Position numbers and translations under genes: made by a program
Source of the DNA: Lates calcarifer
Lineage: Eukaryota > Chordata > Actinopteri > Centropomidae
Assembly: GCF_001640805.2 (NCBI RefSeq)
Contig: NC_066851.1
Coordinates: 1,372,971 to 1,436,970 of the forward strand
Length of the DNA stretch: 64,000 nt
Reading direction: 5' to 3'
Notes under the pieces: model-generated
Database searches by the model: none
Told to the model about the DNA's origin: nothing
What the model saw: the letters and a program-made list of their open reading frames with translations, nothing else
Part shown: piece after piece, positions 11,500-22,042 of the stretch
Numbering within the stretch: position 1 is the stretch's first letter
Layout of the letters: the number at the start of each line of letters is the position of its first letter

Positions 11500-12690
11500 T
11501 GAAGTCGTTCTTCAAAAAATAGTTAAATATTTTGGGAAATATGCTCATTTTTTGAGGGGAAGATCAATATTGGTCTCAGGAATCTCAAATTGACCTTTTT
11601 AATGTGAATGCTAAGTAAGCAATCTATTCAACTATCAAAATTTTCAGCTCTTTCTGGACATTGATGCTGAAAAAAAAAAGACATTTTTGTCATTCAAATG
11701 AAAGGAGAGAATGTTCAAATCCTCTAAAACTTCCTTCTCTTTGAATTTCAATTACTTTGGTGCACTTTCAGCTTCATTTGAGCTTTAAAAGGAGTCACAA
11801 GATTTTCAGCTATTAAACTTACATTTAGATTTTTGATATCTTGAAGCTTATGAATTCTGCTTTATTCTGACAGATATTTCTATTTTATTCAGAGAGTTTA
11901 TAATGGGTGAATATGGAAGCACTTTAGAGTGGGTGACATAGGTACATGATGTCATCCACCTTCTGTGGTCTCTGTGCTGTTTACAAACAACCAGAAAAAC
12001 GTAACTGAGACCAATTTCTTCCCATTTTAACTGTTAAGAAATTCAAACCTTCAGCTGTTTCCGTTCATCTCTCTGATATTAATACAGAGTTTCTTCTTTC
12101 ACAATTTTACTCTATTTTATTCCTTCTTCCAGTTTTGGCAGTATATTGTTAGCTTTTTAGCTATTTCAACAACACGTTTCTGTTCAAGCTTTTCTAGCTC
12201 ATGTACTTCAGCTCCCAGCGCCAGTTTTACATTTTAGCTTCCAAGTTTTGCTTCTGCATTTTAGCTGTTTCTTCTTCAGCCTTTTTCAGTGTTGTCTCAG
12301 CAATTTCTCTTGGCTTTAAACTTCCAGCTTTAGTTTTCACATTTAACTATTTTTTTTCCAGCCATTTTCAGCATTGCTTCAACTATTACCTCTATCCTCC
12401 AGGTTCTTTCAACTTTCAGCCTCCAATCTTTGCTTTTACATTTTGGCTGTTTTTTCAGCTAATTTAAGTAGTGTTTCAACAATTTCCTTCAGTTCTGAGC
12501 CTTCACACTGCATTTTTTTTTTTACAGATACAGTGTTTTAATTAGTGAGCTTTAGGTGTTGGCGGGTGAATTTTTGAACTTCAGGGTCAGGGTAGCTATT
12601 TTCCCCTGTTTCCTGTCTGTTCAGCTAGGTTAACCAAGTCCTGATTCCAGCTCTGTAACTAAAACACAGAAATGACATGGATATGATTCA
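11500..12690. repeat. Degenerate TTCAGC-rich repeat with teleost-repeat flanks
   Basis: The left flank (about 11505-11575) reads AATAGTTAAATATTTTGGGA and AATATGCTCATTTT, as in a common fish repeat. The right flank (12530-12690), on the minus strand, reads AGCTCACTAATTAAAACACT and GACAGGAAACAGGGGAAAAT, another part of the same family in opposite orientation. The interior, especially 12050-12490, is pyrimidine-rich. TTCAGC, TTTTAGCT and TTCCAGC recur every 20-40 bases on the plus strand. The apparent plus frame at 12201-12467 is Phe/Ser-rich and follows from this composition. It is not a gene. Confidence 0.5.
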
Positions 12691-14075
12691 TTTATTGATA
12701 TAGATGATTGATTATATACTTATTTCACAAAATTTTGAACTATTTTACCAACTTGATGGTGACTCTTAATCAGCATCATGCTACTTTCAGAGAGAGCGTG
12801 AATAAGTGCATTTTCAAAAATGTCCAATTTTCAAAAATATAGTACTGCAGCTTCATATTATTGTAAAAAATGAAACCATATTATATCTGTATAGACCATA
12901 GAAAATCCATACATTTATTCAATACATGTATGGATGTCTAAAAAGTGGTCTGGGATTCTGCAGAAAAACTTCTCATAAGATCCAACTACATGAAATCCCA
13001 AACTTAGCATCTCTTTTTACATATACAAATAAGAATAGATTTTAAGATGTTAGTGGTCATGGGGTGATAATGGCCTGATAATACTTTTGACCTGCTGACA
13101 CTATATGAGTGCAGTCTGAGACCATCCACAAGGAATCTTTGGTAGATAAGATGAACTTTGTTAAATCCAAATGGCTGGTGCCACCACAGAGTCAGAGGTT
13201 TTAAGGAGTGCCCAGTGAACCCCAAAAGACCTGAATCTCCTGAGCAGATGAAGTCTTGTATATTTGTATGTATTGATATTGTCCATCCAATCCAGATTAT
13301 TGTTTAAGTGCACACCCAAGTATTTCTATGTATTATGTTTTAACCCCATTTGTAACAGAATTATTTATTTTAATGTTATTTAATTTCTCTACTCTGATTT
13401 TATGCCTGATTGCTATATGTTTCCACTTGTAAAAACCCAAGTTAAACACTATTTTAATCTCATTCAGTTAATACATCTGCAACATTCATGAAAATCTGAG
13501 TGCTGTGATTTTCCACCATAGAACAAAGGCATAATAGAAAATATTCAGTTTAGTAAAGTAAGCTGCTACCTGTTTATTAATTGCACATTGCAGTACTGTT
13601 GTATGCAACTCATTTTATAACTCAGAGGTAGCGTTTGCCTGCCGATGACTTTGGAACAGGACCAGAATACATTGTCGTTTACAACCATATGCTTTGTTTT
13701 ACCTTTTGCTCAAATGAATGCAACGCTGAATGGATATCAATTACTAAGTAATATTTCAACTGCTTTGCTTGGATACAGACAGTAGAATTTTTATAATGGA
13801 GTTCTTCAACTTTTAATTGGTTGTGAAAATAATATGCCATTCTTCCTGGCACACATTTCCGGTAGAGCAGCAGTACATCACAAACACATGCTCTGTCAAT
13901 TAAAAACTTTATTTGTGGTTGCGAATTGTTAATTAAGGTATGTCACTCACAAGAAGTACTCAATAAAATATTGCACTGCCTTTCTTTAAACTATGGTTCA
14001 GATTCAAGGTCATTGAAGATGACTCCTGACAACCTTAGTTGAGTCAAGACAATTCTGTCCACCGTGTGCGGGGCT
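12691..14075. other. Intergenic, nothing recognised
   Basis: AT-rich sequence. No coding, RNA or mobile-element ends are supported. Confidence 0.5.
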
Positions 14076-14080
14076 GAGCT

Positions 14081-14105
14081 ACACACACACACACACACAC
14101 ACACA
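14081..14105. repeat. (AC)n microsatellite
   Basis: About twelve AC units, followed by GTAGAGAGGACAGAG. Confidence 0.95.
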
Positions 14106-14875
14106 AAGTAGAGAGGACAGAGTGGACGGAAAGAAGCATGTACTTTGATTGCACACAAAATCCAAATATAGCACCCTCCCATAGGATCATGTGGAGGTGT
14201 GGACATGTTTACTTGTGCTTTAGAATGTAAACACTGATCAACAATCATAAAAGAACTTTAGCTTCATTCTTGCTGACAGTGCCTAACTTTGTTTTTTTTT
14301 TGTTTTTTTTTTCTAACAAATAGTAAAATAAATAAATAATTACCTAAGTCAAGGATGAGTGACTACTTCTTCCACCACTGCTTTACAACTAGTATTATGA
14401 AATTTAAGTAAACTAGTAATACACAGAGAATGTTCAGTTTATCAAATTAAAATACTCATCATGCTCATTAGGGACATGCTCTGGAGATACAAATGATCAG
14501 GTGAGAAATTGGAATATGAACTATGATGCAATTTAACAGAACACATATACACTAAGTGTGAGTGCAGTAGTAGTAATAGATAGCTTAGTAAGGCACTACA
14601 GACAGCTGTATCTTATGTATGAATAACTGCATTCACAGACAGCAATACTCCACTCATAATCTGATTAAGACATGAAACAAACCCATTTATATGGAAAAGG
14701 CATAATTCTAATTGATAGGTGTGCTTAAAGTCAATAAACACTAAGCAACTGATGAAAACAAAATTGTCTGAATATCTGTCTAAATATCTAACCAGTCTTC
14801 AGGCCACAAAGAGTCAACACTTATCACAAACTATTCAACACACTCTAAAGACAGGACCTGCAGTCATCATAACAT
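14106..14875. other. Intergenic, nothing recognised
   Basis: T-run TTTTTTTTTGTTTTTTTTTT at about 14292-14312. No other structure is supported. Confidence 0.5.
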
Positions 14876-14879
14876 CATA

Positions 14880-15125
14880 AGAGGTTCGATTCCCGGCTCC
14901 TCCAGTCCACATGCCAAAGTATCCTTGGGCAAGATACTGAACCCCAAATGCCTCCGATGTGTGTGTATCACATCGGTGTGTGAATGTGTGTGAATGTCTG
15001 TATAGAAAAGCACTATAGAACATGTGCTGTATGAATGTGTGTGAATGGGGTGAATGTGATCTGTAGTGTGAAGCGCTTTGAGTGGTCGAAAAGACTAGAA
15101 AAGCGCTATATAAGTACAGTCCATC
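14880..15125 (+). repeat. tRNA-derived SINE, 5'-truncated
   Basis: The pol III B box GGTTCGATTCC (14883-14893) is followed by TCCTTGGGCAAGATACTGAA, a variable TGTGTGAATG stretch, and the 3' body AGCGCTTTGAGTGGTCG and AAAAGCGCTATATAAGTACA. This is a high-copy SINE of percomorph fish. The A box expected about 40 bases upstream is absent, so the copy is 5'-truncated. It is not a tRNA gene because no acceptor stem or anticodon arm can be drawn. A second copy is at 21864-22042. Confidence 0.75.
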
Positions 15126-15765
15126 ATGTTAAAACTGTGGGTAATACAGCATTGTTAGACTCAAAAGAGTCACAGCATCAACTGGGGAAAAGATAACTGA
15201 GCAGGGGTCAGTGGACAACTGGAGAAAGATCAGGGAAAACATACACATCTGACACCAGAAAGGCTTTTTTAACTCCTAATACAGACTGTCAGCTGAGACT
15301 GAGGTATATTGAAGGTAACTTACGGTCCATTCATTAGATTTGTCACAGTTTTCAATTGCATCCTTTGTCATGGAATAGTCACAACATTATTTTCCTATGA
15401 TGTGGTTTTTCAGATATCCTGTATACTATCTCCAACTCCGTGGATGTCAGCTCTCCACCCTCTACAACAAGTCACATCTCCCCGTCATCTGTCACACCGC
15501 CCTCTCATCTGGATTGTACCAACATTAGTTCACATAGGTTGGGATGTTAAGGGTGGGGGTAAAATTACATTAGACTACATCTAATTAACAGCATGTTGAT
15601 TAGTAGCAGGGCACCATCAAAACTGTATCTAAATTAATTAGGTTTTGATTTAAGATATTAAATTCAAATTAATCATAGGGAAATGGAAATGATCCTTGAC
15701 GCAGCTCCAACTGTGTAGCCTGATCTCATATGTCTTCACTGGATCATACTAGAATTAAGTTACCT
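15126..15765. other. Intergenic, nothing recognised
   Basis: No supportable gene. The plus-strand frame at 15309-15584 has no recognisable domain. Confidence 0.45.
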
Positions 15766-15769
15766 ATAC

Positions 15770-15794
15770 ATATATATGTGTGTGTGTGTGTATA
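15770..15794. repeat. (TA)n(TG)n microsatellite
   Basis: TATATATGTGTGTGTGTGTG, directly next to a perfect hairpin at 15795-15828. Confidence 0.85.
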
Positions 15795-15828
15795 GTGCTA
15801 TTATTTATGATAATATAAATAATAGCAC
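15795..15828. repeat. Perfect 13-bp inverted repeat (hairpin)
   Basis: GTGCTATTATTTA (15795-15807) and its exact reverse complement TAAATAATAGCAC (15816-15828) are separated by an 8-base loop. No T-run follows and no gene adjoins. It may be the core of a palindromic MITE or a cruciform-prone site. Confidence 0.75.
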
Positions 15829-16585
15829 AAATAATGATCAGTGCAAAGACTGACTATTTTCCTCTATACTCCAGAGGTGCTGGTGTTATTTCTATTGACA
15901 GCAGTACCACAGCAGCTTCTCAGCAGGAGTTGTTGAAGTGCTCTCATTCAGTGCAAAGAGGAGCTCCAGCTTTGTGCTGCGATTATGACTATCCTCATGT
16001 CCTTGGCTGTAGAAATCTTTCATCCTATTGCGTTAGGCAAGCTAAATTCACTTGTAGTGGTACTTGAAAACCTAGATCTTACTCAGCTCTGAGCAAAGGC
16101 ACACAACATGCTTGTCAGCTGAGAAGAGTTGGTGAATTTGGCACTTTCATGTTTCCTTACTGATACGATTTAATTTCATGAACAATAGTTTTAACTGGCA
16201 AGCACAAAACTGATGAAGATTTGATTTCAACAATTCAGAACCTCCCACCTCTTTGTAGTCTCAAAGTTACAGGACTAAAGTATCTTGGCATAATGGTTGC
16301 ATCTGACTCAAAGTTCTGAAGTCTTTCTGTCAGTTTGTCTTGTTTGTTTTTATTAGTGCTAGCTAATTAGCACTTGTTAGATAGCTATCTCAACTTGTCA
16401 AAACAATTAAATAGAATGAAAAGCCACCAAAAAAGCTCTGATTATATGGTTTATTTTTCTTGGTCAAACACTGTATCTGCCAATTTCTGCATAGCTGTAA
16501 TCAGAACCTCTCATATGTGCAGACAATCAGTCAAAACAAAGCACACCAACATAAACCCAACATCTGGGCTGCTCACATGGGTGAA
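15829..16585. other. Intergenic, nothing recognised
   Basis: No supportable gene. The two frames at 16374-16711 lead into the LINE remnant that follows and may contain its most diverged 5' part. Confidence 0.4.
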
Positions 16586-16589
16586 CACA

Positions 16590-17597
16590 ACAGAAGGAGG
16601 CACCAGTGGAAGAAGGTTTACTCAGTGTGTTGTATCTGTTATCATACCATTGCAGAAACCATTGAACTTGACCATTGGTTGAGGCAGATGCTCAAGGTTT
16701 CTGCCTCTTAGAAGGAAGTTTGTAAATGCAACTTTAAGAGTAATCCTGTAGATACTTAAATATAAGATTGATAATGCAACATGCAGAGAGTGCCCCCCGT
16801 GGAGAGGAAGGTTAGAAACTAAGATTAACAAAGCCCAGAGGGACGTTAAGCTTGCTAACAGAGGTGCAGAAGGGTGTCATGAGAGACAAGTCCTGGATAG
16901 AAAAGAAGTACAAGAAGATGTCTATAAGTGATTCAATGTGGAAAACAACACTGGAAACCAACTCCAAGACCATCACACAAGTCAAGTCAAATGCAGCACA
17001 TATATACCAAGGTGACGTATTGTCCCTGCTGCTGTTCTGCATACACCTGAAAGCCAGATCATCCAAAGAGTGGATATGGATACTGTTTCAGAAGTGGGAT
17101 AACCATCAGCTGCATACCAGGAGTGAACGAGACATGGACTTACTGATCCACTTCACTAGGATCTACAGTGAGGACATTGGTATGCCATTAGGACTGGATA
17201 AGTGTCGCTACATGGTGGCAAAGACAGAGAGGGTGATCAGGACTGAAGGGGTGGAGTTACCAGAAGACAAGCAAGATAACAGACATACAGGCCAGCCACA
17301 AGTACCTGGGAGCCACGATGAGGATGTAAGGAGATCAGCCACAACCAAATACCTCTAGAGGGTAAGACAGGTGCTGAGAGCCAGTTCAATGGTAGGACTA
17401 AGACCAAAGTCATTAATGTATGCCCTACCAGTCATTGGATACCCAGCTGAAATAGTAAGCTGGACACAGGAGGACATAGATACTGCTGATGTCAAGACAG
17501 GGAAACTAAAAAAAAAGAGGAGTGGGGATTAGTGAGTGTCAGAGCCTTGATCCACGATAAAACCAGGAGCACCCATGAATACATTGGGGAGATGTAA
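16590..17597 (+). pseudogene. Non-LTR retrotransposon remnant (ORF with RT), internally deleted
   Basis: The reading frame includes LTEVQKGVMRDKSWIEKKYK and KMSISDSMWKTTLETNSKT, then the RT piece IYQGDVLSLLLFCIHL. After that come SERDMDLLIHFTRIYSEDIG, MPLGLDKCRYMV and VEGVELPE-type text. Past the stop at about 17358 come RVRQVLRASSM, YALPVIGYPAEIVSW, DVKTGKL and LVSVRALIHDKT. I recall this order from a fish non-LTR element that encodes its RT just upstream of a C-terminal endonuclease-type region (R2/R4-like clade, not certain). A deletion removes the start of the RT. Another removes the YxDD catalytic block, which should lie between WDNHQLHT and RSERDMD. Stops and a frameshift follow. It is a dead insertion, not a host gene. 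Confidence 0.75.
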
Positions 17598-17689
17598 ATA
17601 GTGGTGACATTGCATAATGTAAAGTGCTCTGTCATTTTCCTCAGAAGTTTATGAATGATGAGGATTAAAGTCGGGGTCTTTACCAGCTC

Positions 17690-17930
17690 TGTTGAATGAT
17701 CCCGCCACTGTTGCTGAATGTGTTGAGATTGGACAGTGATATGTCACTATTGTTCCTGTTTTGGGAGGATCAGACAAATGCATCATAGGTTCATTATTGG
17801 AGACAGGAGGGATGGCTGCTAAAAAAGTCTCTCCTCCATCTCATCTCTAACTAGCTGCTGGTCCCTGTGCGATGATTAGCCACCTCCCGAGGGGAAGGTG
17901 AGTTAGCAGAAGCAAACTCTCTCTAATGAG
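17690..17930. promoter_or_regulatory. Candidate conserved non-coding element
   Basis: High-complexity DNA after the LINE, with ATGATTAGCC, CTAACTAGC and CTCTAATGAGC (TAAT/ATTA homeodomain cores). Regulatory role is inferred from composition alone. Confidence 0.25.
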
Positions 17931-17934
17931 CTAA

Positions 17935-18240
17935 GCCCTGTCCCTCTCTCCCTCTCCACCATCCCTCCTGCACCCCCCAAGTCCCCCCACAATTCCATCC
18001 CTTCCTCCCTCCCTCTGAGGACCCAGGGGTGGAGGGATGGTCCCAGGAGGGGGTCCGTAGCACACCTGTTCTCCTCCAGCCCCCTACTTTAACACACACA
18101 CTACACTTCCATAATCGGTGCATTTCTGCACTCCCCCGTCGATGAAGGGGGTATTCCTCCTCTCCCCACTGGGACCATAGGTATTGTCTGTTTTTTCTTC
18201 TTCTTCCTCTTTGTCTCCTTCTCTGTTTACCTTTCATGCC
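17935..18240. repeat. Pyrimidine-rich tract
   Basis: Long C/T-rich plus strand, for example CCCTCTCTCCCTCTCCACCA and CCTTCCTCCCTCCCTC. It gives a spurious Arg/Gly-rich frame on the minus strand (17923-18237). It is not a gene. Confidence 0.7.
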
Positions 18241-18479
18241 ACTCCTTCTGTTCTTTTGTTTGATCCTTGTGAATGGAAATTTCCTGATAGTGTTTCATTG
18301 TTATTGAATATACGTTGTTAATTCATTCACGGAAAAATATATATATAGTTCAAATGAAATAATTCTAACAAGGTGCAGGAGTGACAAAAGGCCATCTGGC
18401 TCCTACCACCCTCTCTCCTCCAGTTCCCAAGACAACACTTCCCTCCCATTAATTAGGGCAAATTTTTGTTTACATAACG
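18241..18479. other. Intergenic, nothing recognised
   Basis: AT-rich spacer with ATATATATAG at about 18339. No features supported. Confidence 0.4.
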
Positions 18480-18910
18480 AACTTCAGGGTCGCTGACGAC
18501 AAACACCTTGGGAGAGGGGATGGGGGGGGGGCAGATGGACGTGTGCAATGATGACTTGTGGTTGAACAAAACATCCTACCTGCTGCCTCACGGCATCGAA
18601 TTCCCAGAAGCCATCAGAGGGACACGTGTTTTGGCGTGGGCTGGGAAATGGAGAGGCCTGACGGGGTAAAGTGGTGCTTATCCTGCCACCCCTGGGGCAG
18701 GAATATGGCTCAAAACCAAAGTTAAGGCCTGTCTAATTAGTCTTGTGAAGGCTTTGATAACAAATAAACATAGAGGATGTTTGGGGAGCTCTCCTGGGTG
18801 ATGATGCTGGAGCAAATCTAATGGTAAACTGCTCCTGGTGTCCACTGAGTCCTCTAATAGTGCTGTGAGTCAGAGAGGCCCAGAGCAGCACCCCCAGACT
18901 TCGCCTTGGG
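18480..18910. promoter_or_regulatory. Candidate developmental enhancer (conserved non-coding element)
   Basis: A GC-balanced, repeat-free block with several recognisable transcription-factor motifs: an E-box CACGTG (18623-18628), TAATTA (18734-18739), CTTTGAT of the TCF/LEF type (18752-18758) and AAATAAACA of the forkhead type (18762-18770). The last three lie within 40 bases. No open frame with a known domain crosses it. Such blocks in fish gene deserts are often conserved with mammals. I cannot test that here. Confidence 0.4.
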
Positions 18911-19895
18911 GTTCATCATCATATCCATCTGTCCATTACATCTCCTTTGAACATAAAACTAACATTAACACCTGACTCTGATCTAAACTGAGCAAATTCA
19001 TACACTATATTTTCTTGAGTTGAATAACTTATGTTTAAATCAAATAAGTATATGGCCTCCTTACAATCATGGATTTTACATTCTGCCACATTCAGTCATT
19101 GCTCATTGCAAGCACAGTTGTCCTAACTATGGTGAGTCAAAGCTGAAGCAGGAATTTGTCTGTAAACTGTGATGGGTGATGACAAAGAACTATTTGGGTG
19201 ATGAATTAAATCTTCACCTCTGTTTTCCCTTCCAGTGTTTGCTTAAAACCTCTCTCATCTGCTCTTGTTTCAGTCCCCATCATTTCCCTTTAGTGATGTT
19301 GTTACTTTCTGAGATCTCAGTAATCAAATGAACTTTGTGTTTATCTCGAGACAAGTGATAATGATGTAAATTATAGCCAAAACTATGGAAGTTTTTGTAA
19401 TATATTGGAATTATCCTTTAAAATTGAAATGGATGTATATATTGTTTTGTGTCTGTTAATGATGAGAGCTGTTTTCTTTATATTGTTCCATTCCAAACCT
19501 TTTCTCATCCCTTCAAGAAATAATCTAGTTTGGCCTCTAAAATTTTCAGCTTCCCACTTAAACTACAGGAGTATTTCTGGTGTGTGCATTGTGTGCATAT
19601 GGTGTGCATACACCAACAGAATTAATTTTATGTTTAGTGACACCGTGTTGAACACTGACAGCAGAGCCATAAAGGTGAGCACAACATTTTGTAAGTCACC
19701 TGAGTCTGTGTTTCTTTTTCCTGTTTCTTTCTCTGCATAGTAATAACCTAGTACTCATATCAGATAAAGGAAAAAGGCAAAAAGAGACAGAAGTTTTCAT
19801 TGCATGTTTATTAACTGTCTGAAGGAGTCTGGGGTAGAGCAGAGTTGGTAATTTTGAAAAAAGAAGGAAAAAAAAAAGATTTGACATGAGAAGGC
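18911..19895. other. Intergenic, nothing recognised
   Basis: AT-rich. The plus frame at 19405-19740 (111 codons) has no domain I recognise and no splice or promoter context. Not called as a gene. Confidence 0.45.
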
Positions 19896-19899
19896 CCTG

Positions 19900-20540
19900 A
19901 AGTGACCGGTGAAAGCTGCACTCGGCAGGCCTCCTCCAGCTGCTGGGCTGTGTGGTGTCGAAGTGGTCGGAAAGCATCACATCTTATAAAAGGGCAAGTG
20001 CTTGCCAGTCAGACGTCCATCAAGGCTGCGCCCCAGTGGGCCAGCATGGGGCCATAATCCCTGGAAGTGCCCCTATGGTTCTTGCCCTACCTCCCTTATC
20101 CTCTCCATCCTTCCCTCTACTCCTCCCTTCCCTCCATGCTGTTGTTTTTCTCCTCTCCTCCCCAGACGGGAGGTGTTTGGACCACGCAGTGTGACCTGGC
20201 TGCCAGGGGAGGGACCCAGGGAGGGGCTCCGGGGCCACAGGTGAGGCCTGAGCTCAATCTACCCCCCTCCATCCTGCCTTTCCCTCCACCTCCCCTGGGT
20301 GCCAACTTCACCAACCCTCCTCCTCCCATGCCCAGCAGGCCAATCAAGCCATATCTGTGTGCCATGCAACCTGGGAACCGGGGGACAGAGGACGGTAATA
20401 CTGGAGTAGGCAGACCAAGGCCCCATGTGGACCTCCTGTCCCTCTGAAACCTCCCAGGATCTGTGTCGCCATCACCGCCATGTTTAATTACCTTGTTCAT
20501 CTTCATTAATTCATGGGGCTTCTTAATGCCCTGCAGGCCG
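19900..20540. promoter_or_regulatory. GC-rich, high-complexity block with C/T-rich tract
   Basis: After AT-rich DNA the sequence becomes GC-rich (GGCCTCCTCCAGCTGCTGGG, AAGGCTGCGCCCCAGTGGGC), with a C/T-rich part at 20080-20170 and 20250-20320. Overlapping frames occur on both strands (up to 198 codons), as expected of GC-rich non-coding DNA. None shows a domain. TTAATTA-type cores (CATTAATTCATGGGG, about 20502-20516) precede the GATA repeat. It may be regulatory. Confidence 0.25.
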
Positions 20541-20541
20541 G

Positions 20542-20588
<47 letters not shown>

Positions 20589-20632
20589 GAGGGAGAAAGA
20601 TAGATAGAGAGGGAGAAAGGGAGGGAGAGAGA
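20542..20632. repeat. (GATA)n microsatellite with GA-rich tail
   Basis: About eleven uninterrupted GATA units (20542-20588), then GAGAGGGAGAAAGATAGATA-type degenerate units. Read on the minus strand it encodes a Ser/Ile/Tyr/Leu repeat that inflates a 198-codon spurious frame. Confidence 0.95.
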
Positions 20633-21740
20633 TGTAGACAGAGGTGGAGGGAGAGACGCCACTCCACTCAACAATAACAACAACAGTGGCAGCAGGCGCA
20701 ACAAAAACAACAAACCCAGCAGCTGGAGCTCAGCGCTGGAAGCAGCAGACTAGTGACCCTGGTGTCTCTCAAGGCACCCTTATAGGACCTCCAGCACATG
20801 AGCCTTTTTGCCATTTGAGGGCTCCAGGGTCAGTTTGGCCATATCAGGCCCTCTAAGCCCTTGGGAGAGTGGAAAACAAATCCCCACAGTCTGGCCAGAA
20901 TGCACCTCTGAGATCAAACACTGAACTATTGATTTAAAGGCACTAAGGGCCATTCCCTGGACAAAGTGACCATAATGACATTAGAGATTAGATGCTCAGA
21001 TTCTGCCATGATGTTTGAGCAATAATGAATAAAAGTAAAAAGTATGTCCAGTGAAAAATACACTAAGTAATGGCACTTTATTCTACAAATAGTGTTGTGC
21101 TTTTATTTATATATCATCTTTGCTGCTATTTTATACATCAACATTTTATTGCTGATTAAAATCTACTGGTGGAGTTTAAAGCCTCAAACTGTGTTATATA
21201 TCTTAACCTCAGTTATGAAGTTTTCACGTTTTGCAGGTTTCTTTATGCAGTGAAGCATGTCACATTGAGCTGGATTAGTAGTGCAACTGCACTTTGCAAA
21301 CATCTTGTTTTGACTGTTACACTGCTTGTCCACTTTTCCTGGTATCCAGTTGCACCCAGCTCACTCTGTGCAACTGGCAGAATGAGCTAGTCACTTCAGC
21401 ATTTTTGACAAACTGATCCATCAGAGACATTGTGTTGTAAATTTATTCCAACATTAAAGGAATGTTAGTAGGTTGGTTTTATTTGTATTATTTCATATTT
21501 GCATATGTCCCTATACTAGCATATTACTGGCTCTAATTGATGAGCTACAGCTGGATACTGATATTTTATAAATGGGAAGGTGTTTCACAAAATTAAACAT
21601 GGTGATTATGCAAATGAGATCTTGAGTTAGTATATACTCTTTTTTTTCATATGTTTTTGAGATCTTTTGTTCAAAGACAAAAGAACACAATTAAGGTGAT
21701 AACTATGACTCATGAATGACTGCAATGGTTCTTGTAAATG
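20633..21740. other. Intergenic, nothing recognised
   Basis: High-complexity from 20640 to 20900, then AT-rich. No gene, RNA or mobile element is supported. Confidence 0.45.
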
Positions 21741-21747
21741 TAAATGT

Positions 21748-21780
21748 AAAAAAAAAAAAAAAAAAAGAAAAGAAAAAAAG
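21748..21780. repeat. Poly(A) tract
   Basis: About eighteen A, then GAAAAGAAAAAAAG. Likely a homopolymer repeat or an old retroelement tail. Confidence 0.8.
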
Positions 21781-21863
21781 ACTTTAAAAGCAGCAAGTTA
21801 CTTTTGTCAATATATATAATAAGCACAGCAGGAAGTGCTATGATATAAACTCTTTTGTCTTGT

Positions 21864-22042
21864 AAGGGCATCTCAGGAGGTAGAGCGGGTCCCGCACTAA
21901 CCAGAAGGTCAGTGGTTGATCCCTGTCCCTTTGTAGTACAAGCATTGCATGAATGTGTGTGTGAATGGGTGATAGTGTAAAGCACTTTGAGTGGTCGATA
22001 TGATTAGAAAAGCACTACATAAGTGTAGTCCATTTACCATTT
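21864..22042 (+). repeat. tRNA-derived SINE
   Basis: An A-box-like GGAGGTAGAGCGGGT (about 21877-21891) and the B box GGTTGATCCC (21914-21923) are followed by GAATGTGTGTGTGAATGGGT and the 3' body AAAGCACTTTGAGTGGTCGA and AGAAAAGCACTACATAAGTG. This is the same SINE family as at 14880, here with both promoter boxes but missing the middle section. GCG to ACA changes in the 3' body suggest age through CpG decay. Confidence 0.75.

Noticed and set aside
14880..14960. Possible tRNA gene at the B box GGTTCGATTCC
   Set aside because: No acceptor stem, A box or anticodon loop can be drawn. The 3' body identifies a SINE.
19405..19740. 111-codon plus-strand frame as a gene
   Set aside because: No recognisable family and in AT-rich intergenic DNA. 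The frame is typical of chance length.
20117..20713. 198-codon minus-strand open frame
   Set aside because: It runs through the (GATA)n repeat (Ser/Ile/Tyr/Leu repeats) and GC-rich DNA with overlapping frames on the other strand. No domain is seen.
21864..21940. Possible tRNA gene with A and B boxes
   Set aside because: Stems do not pair and the sequence continues into the SINE body.
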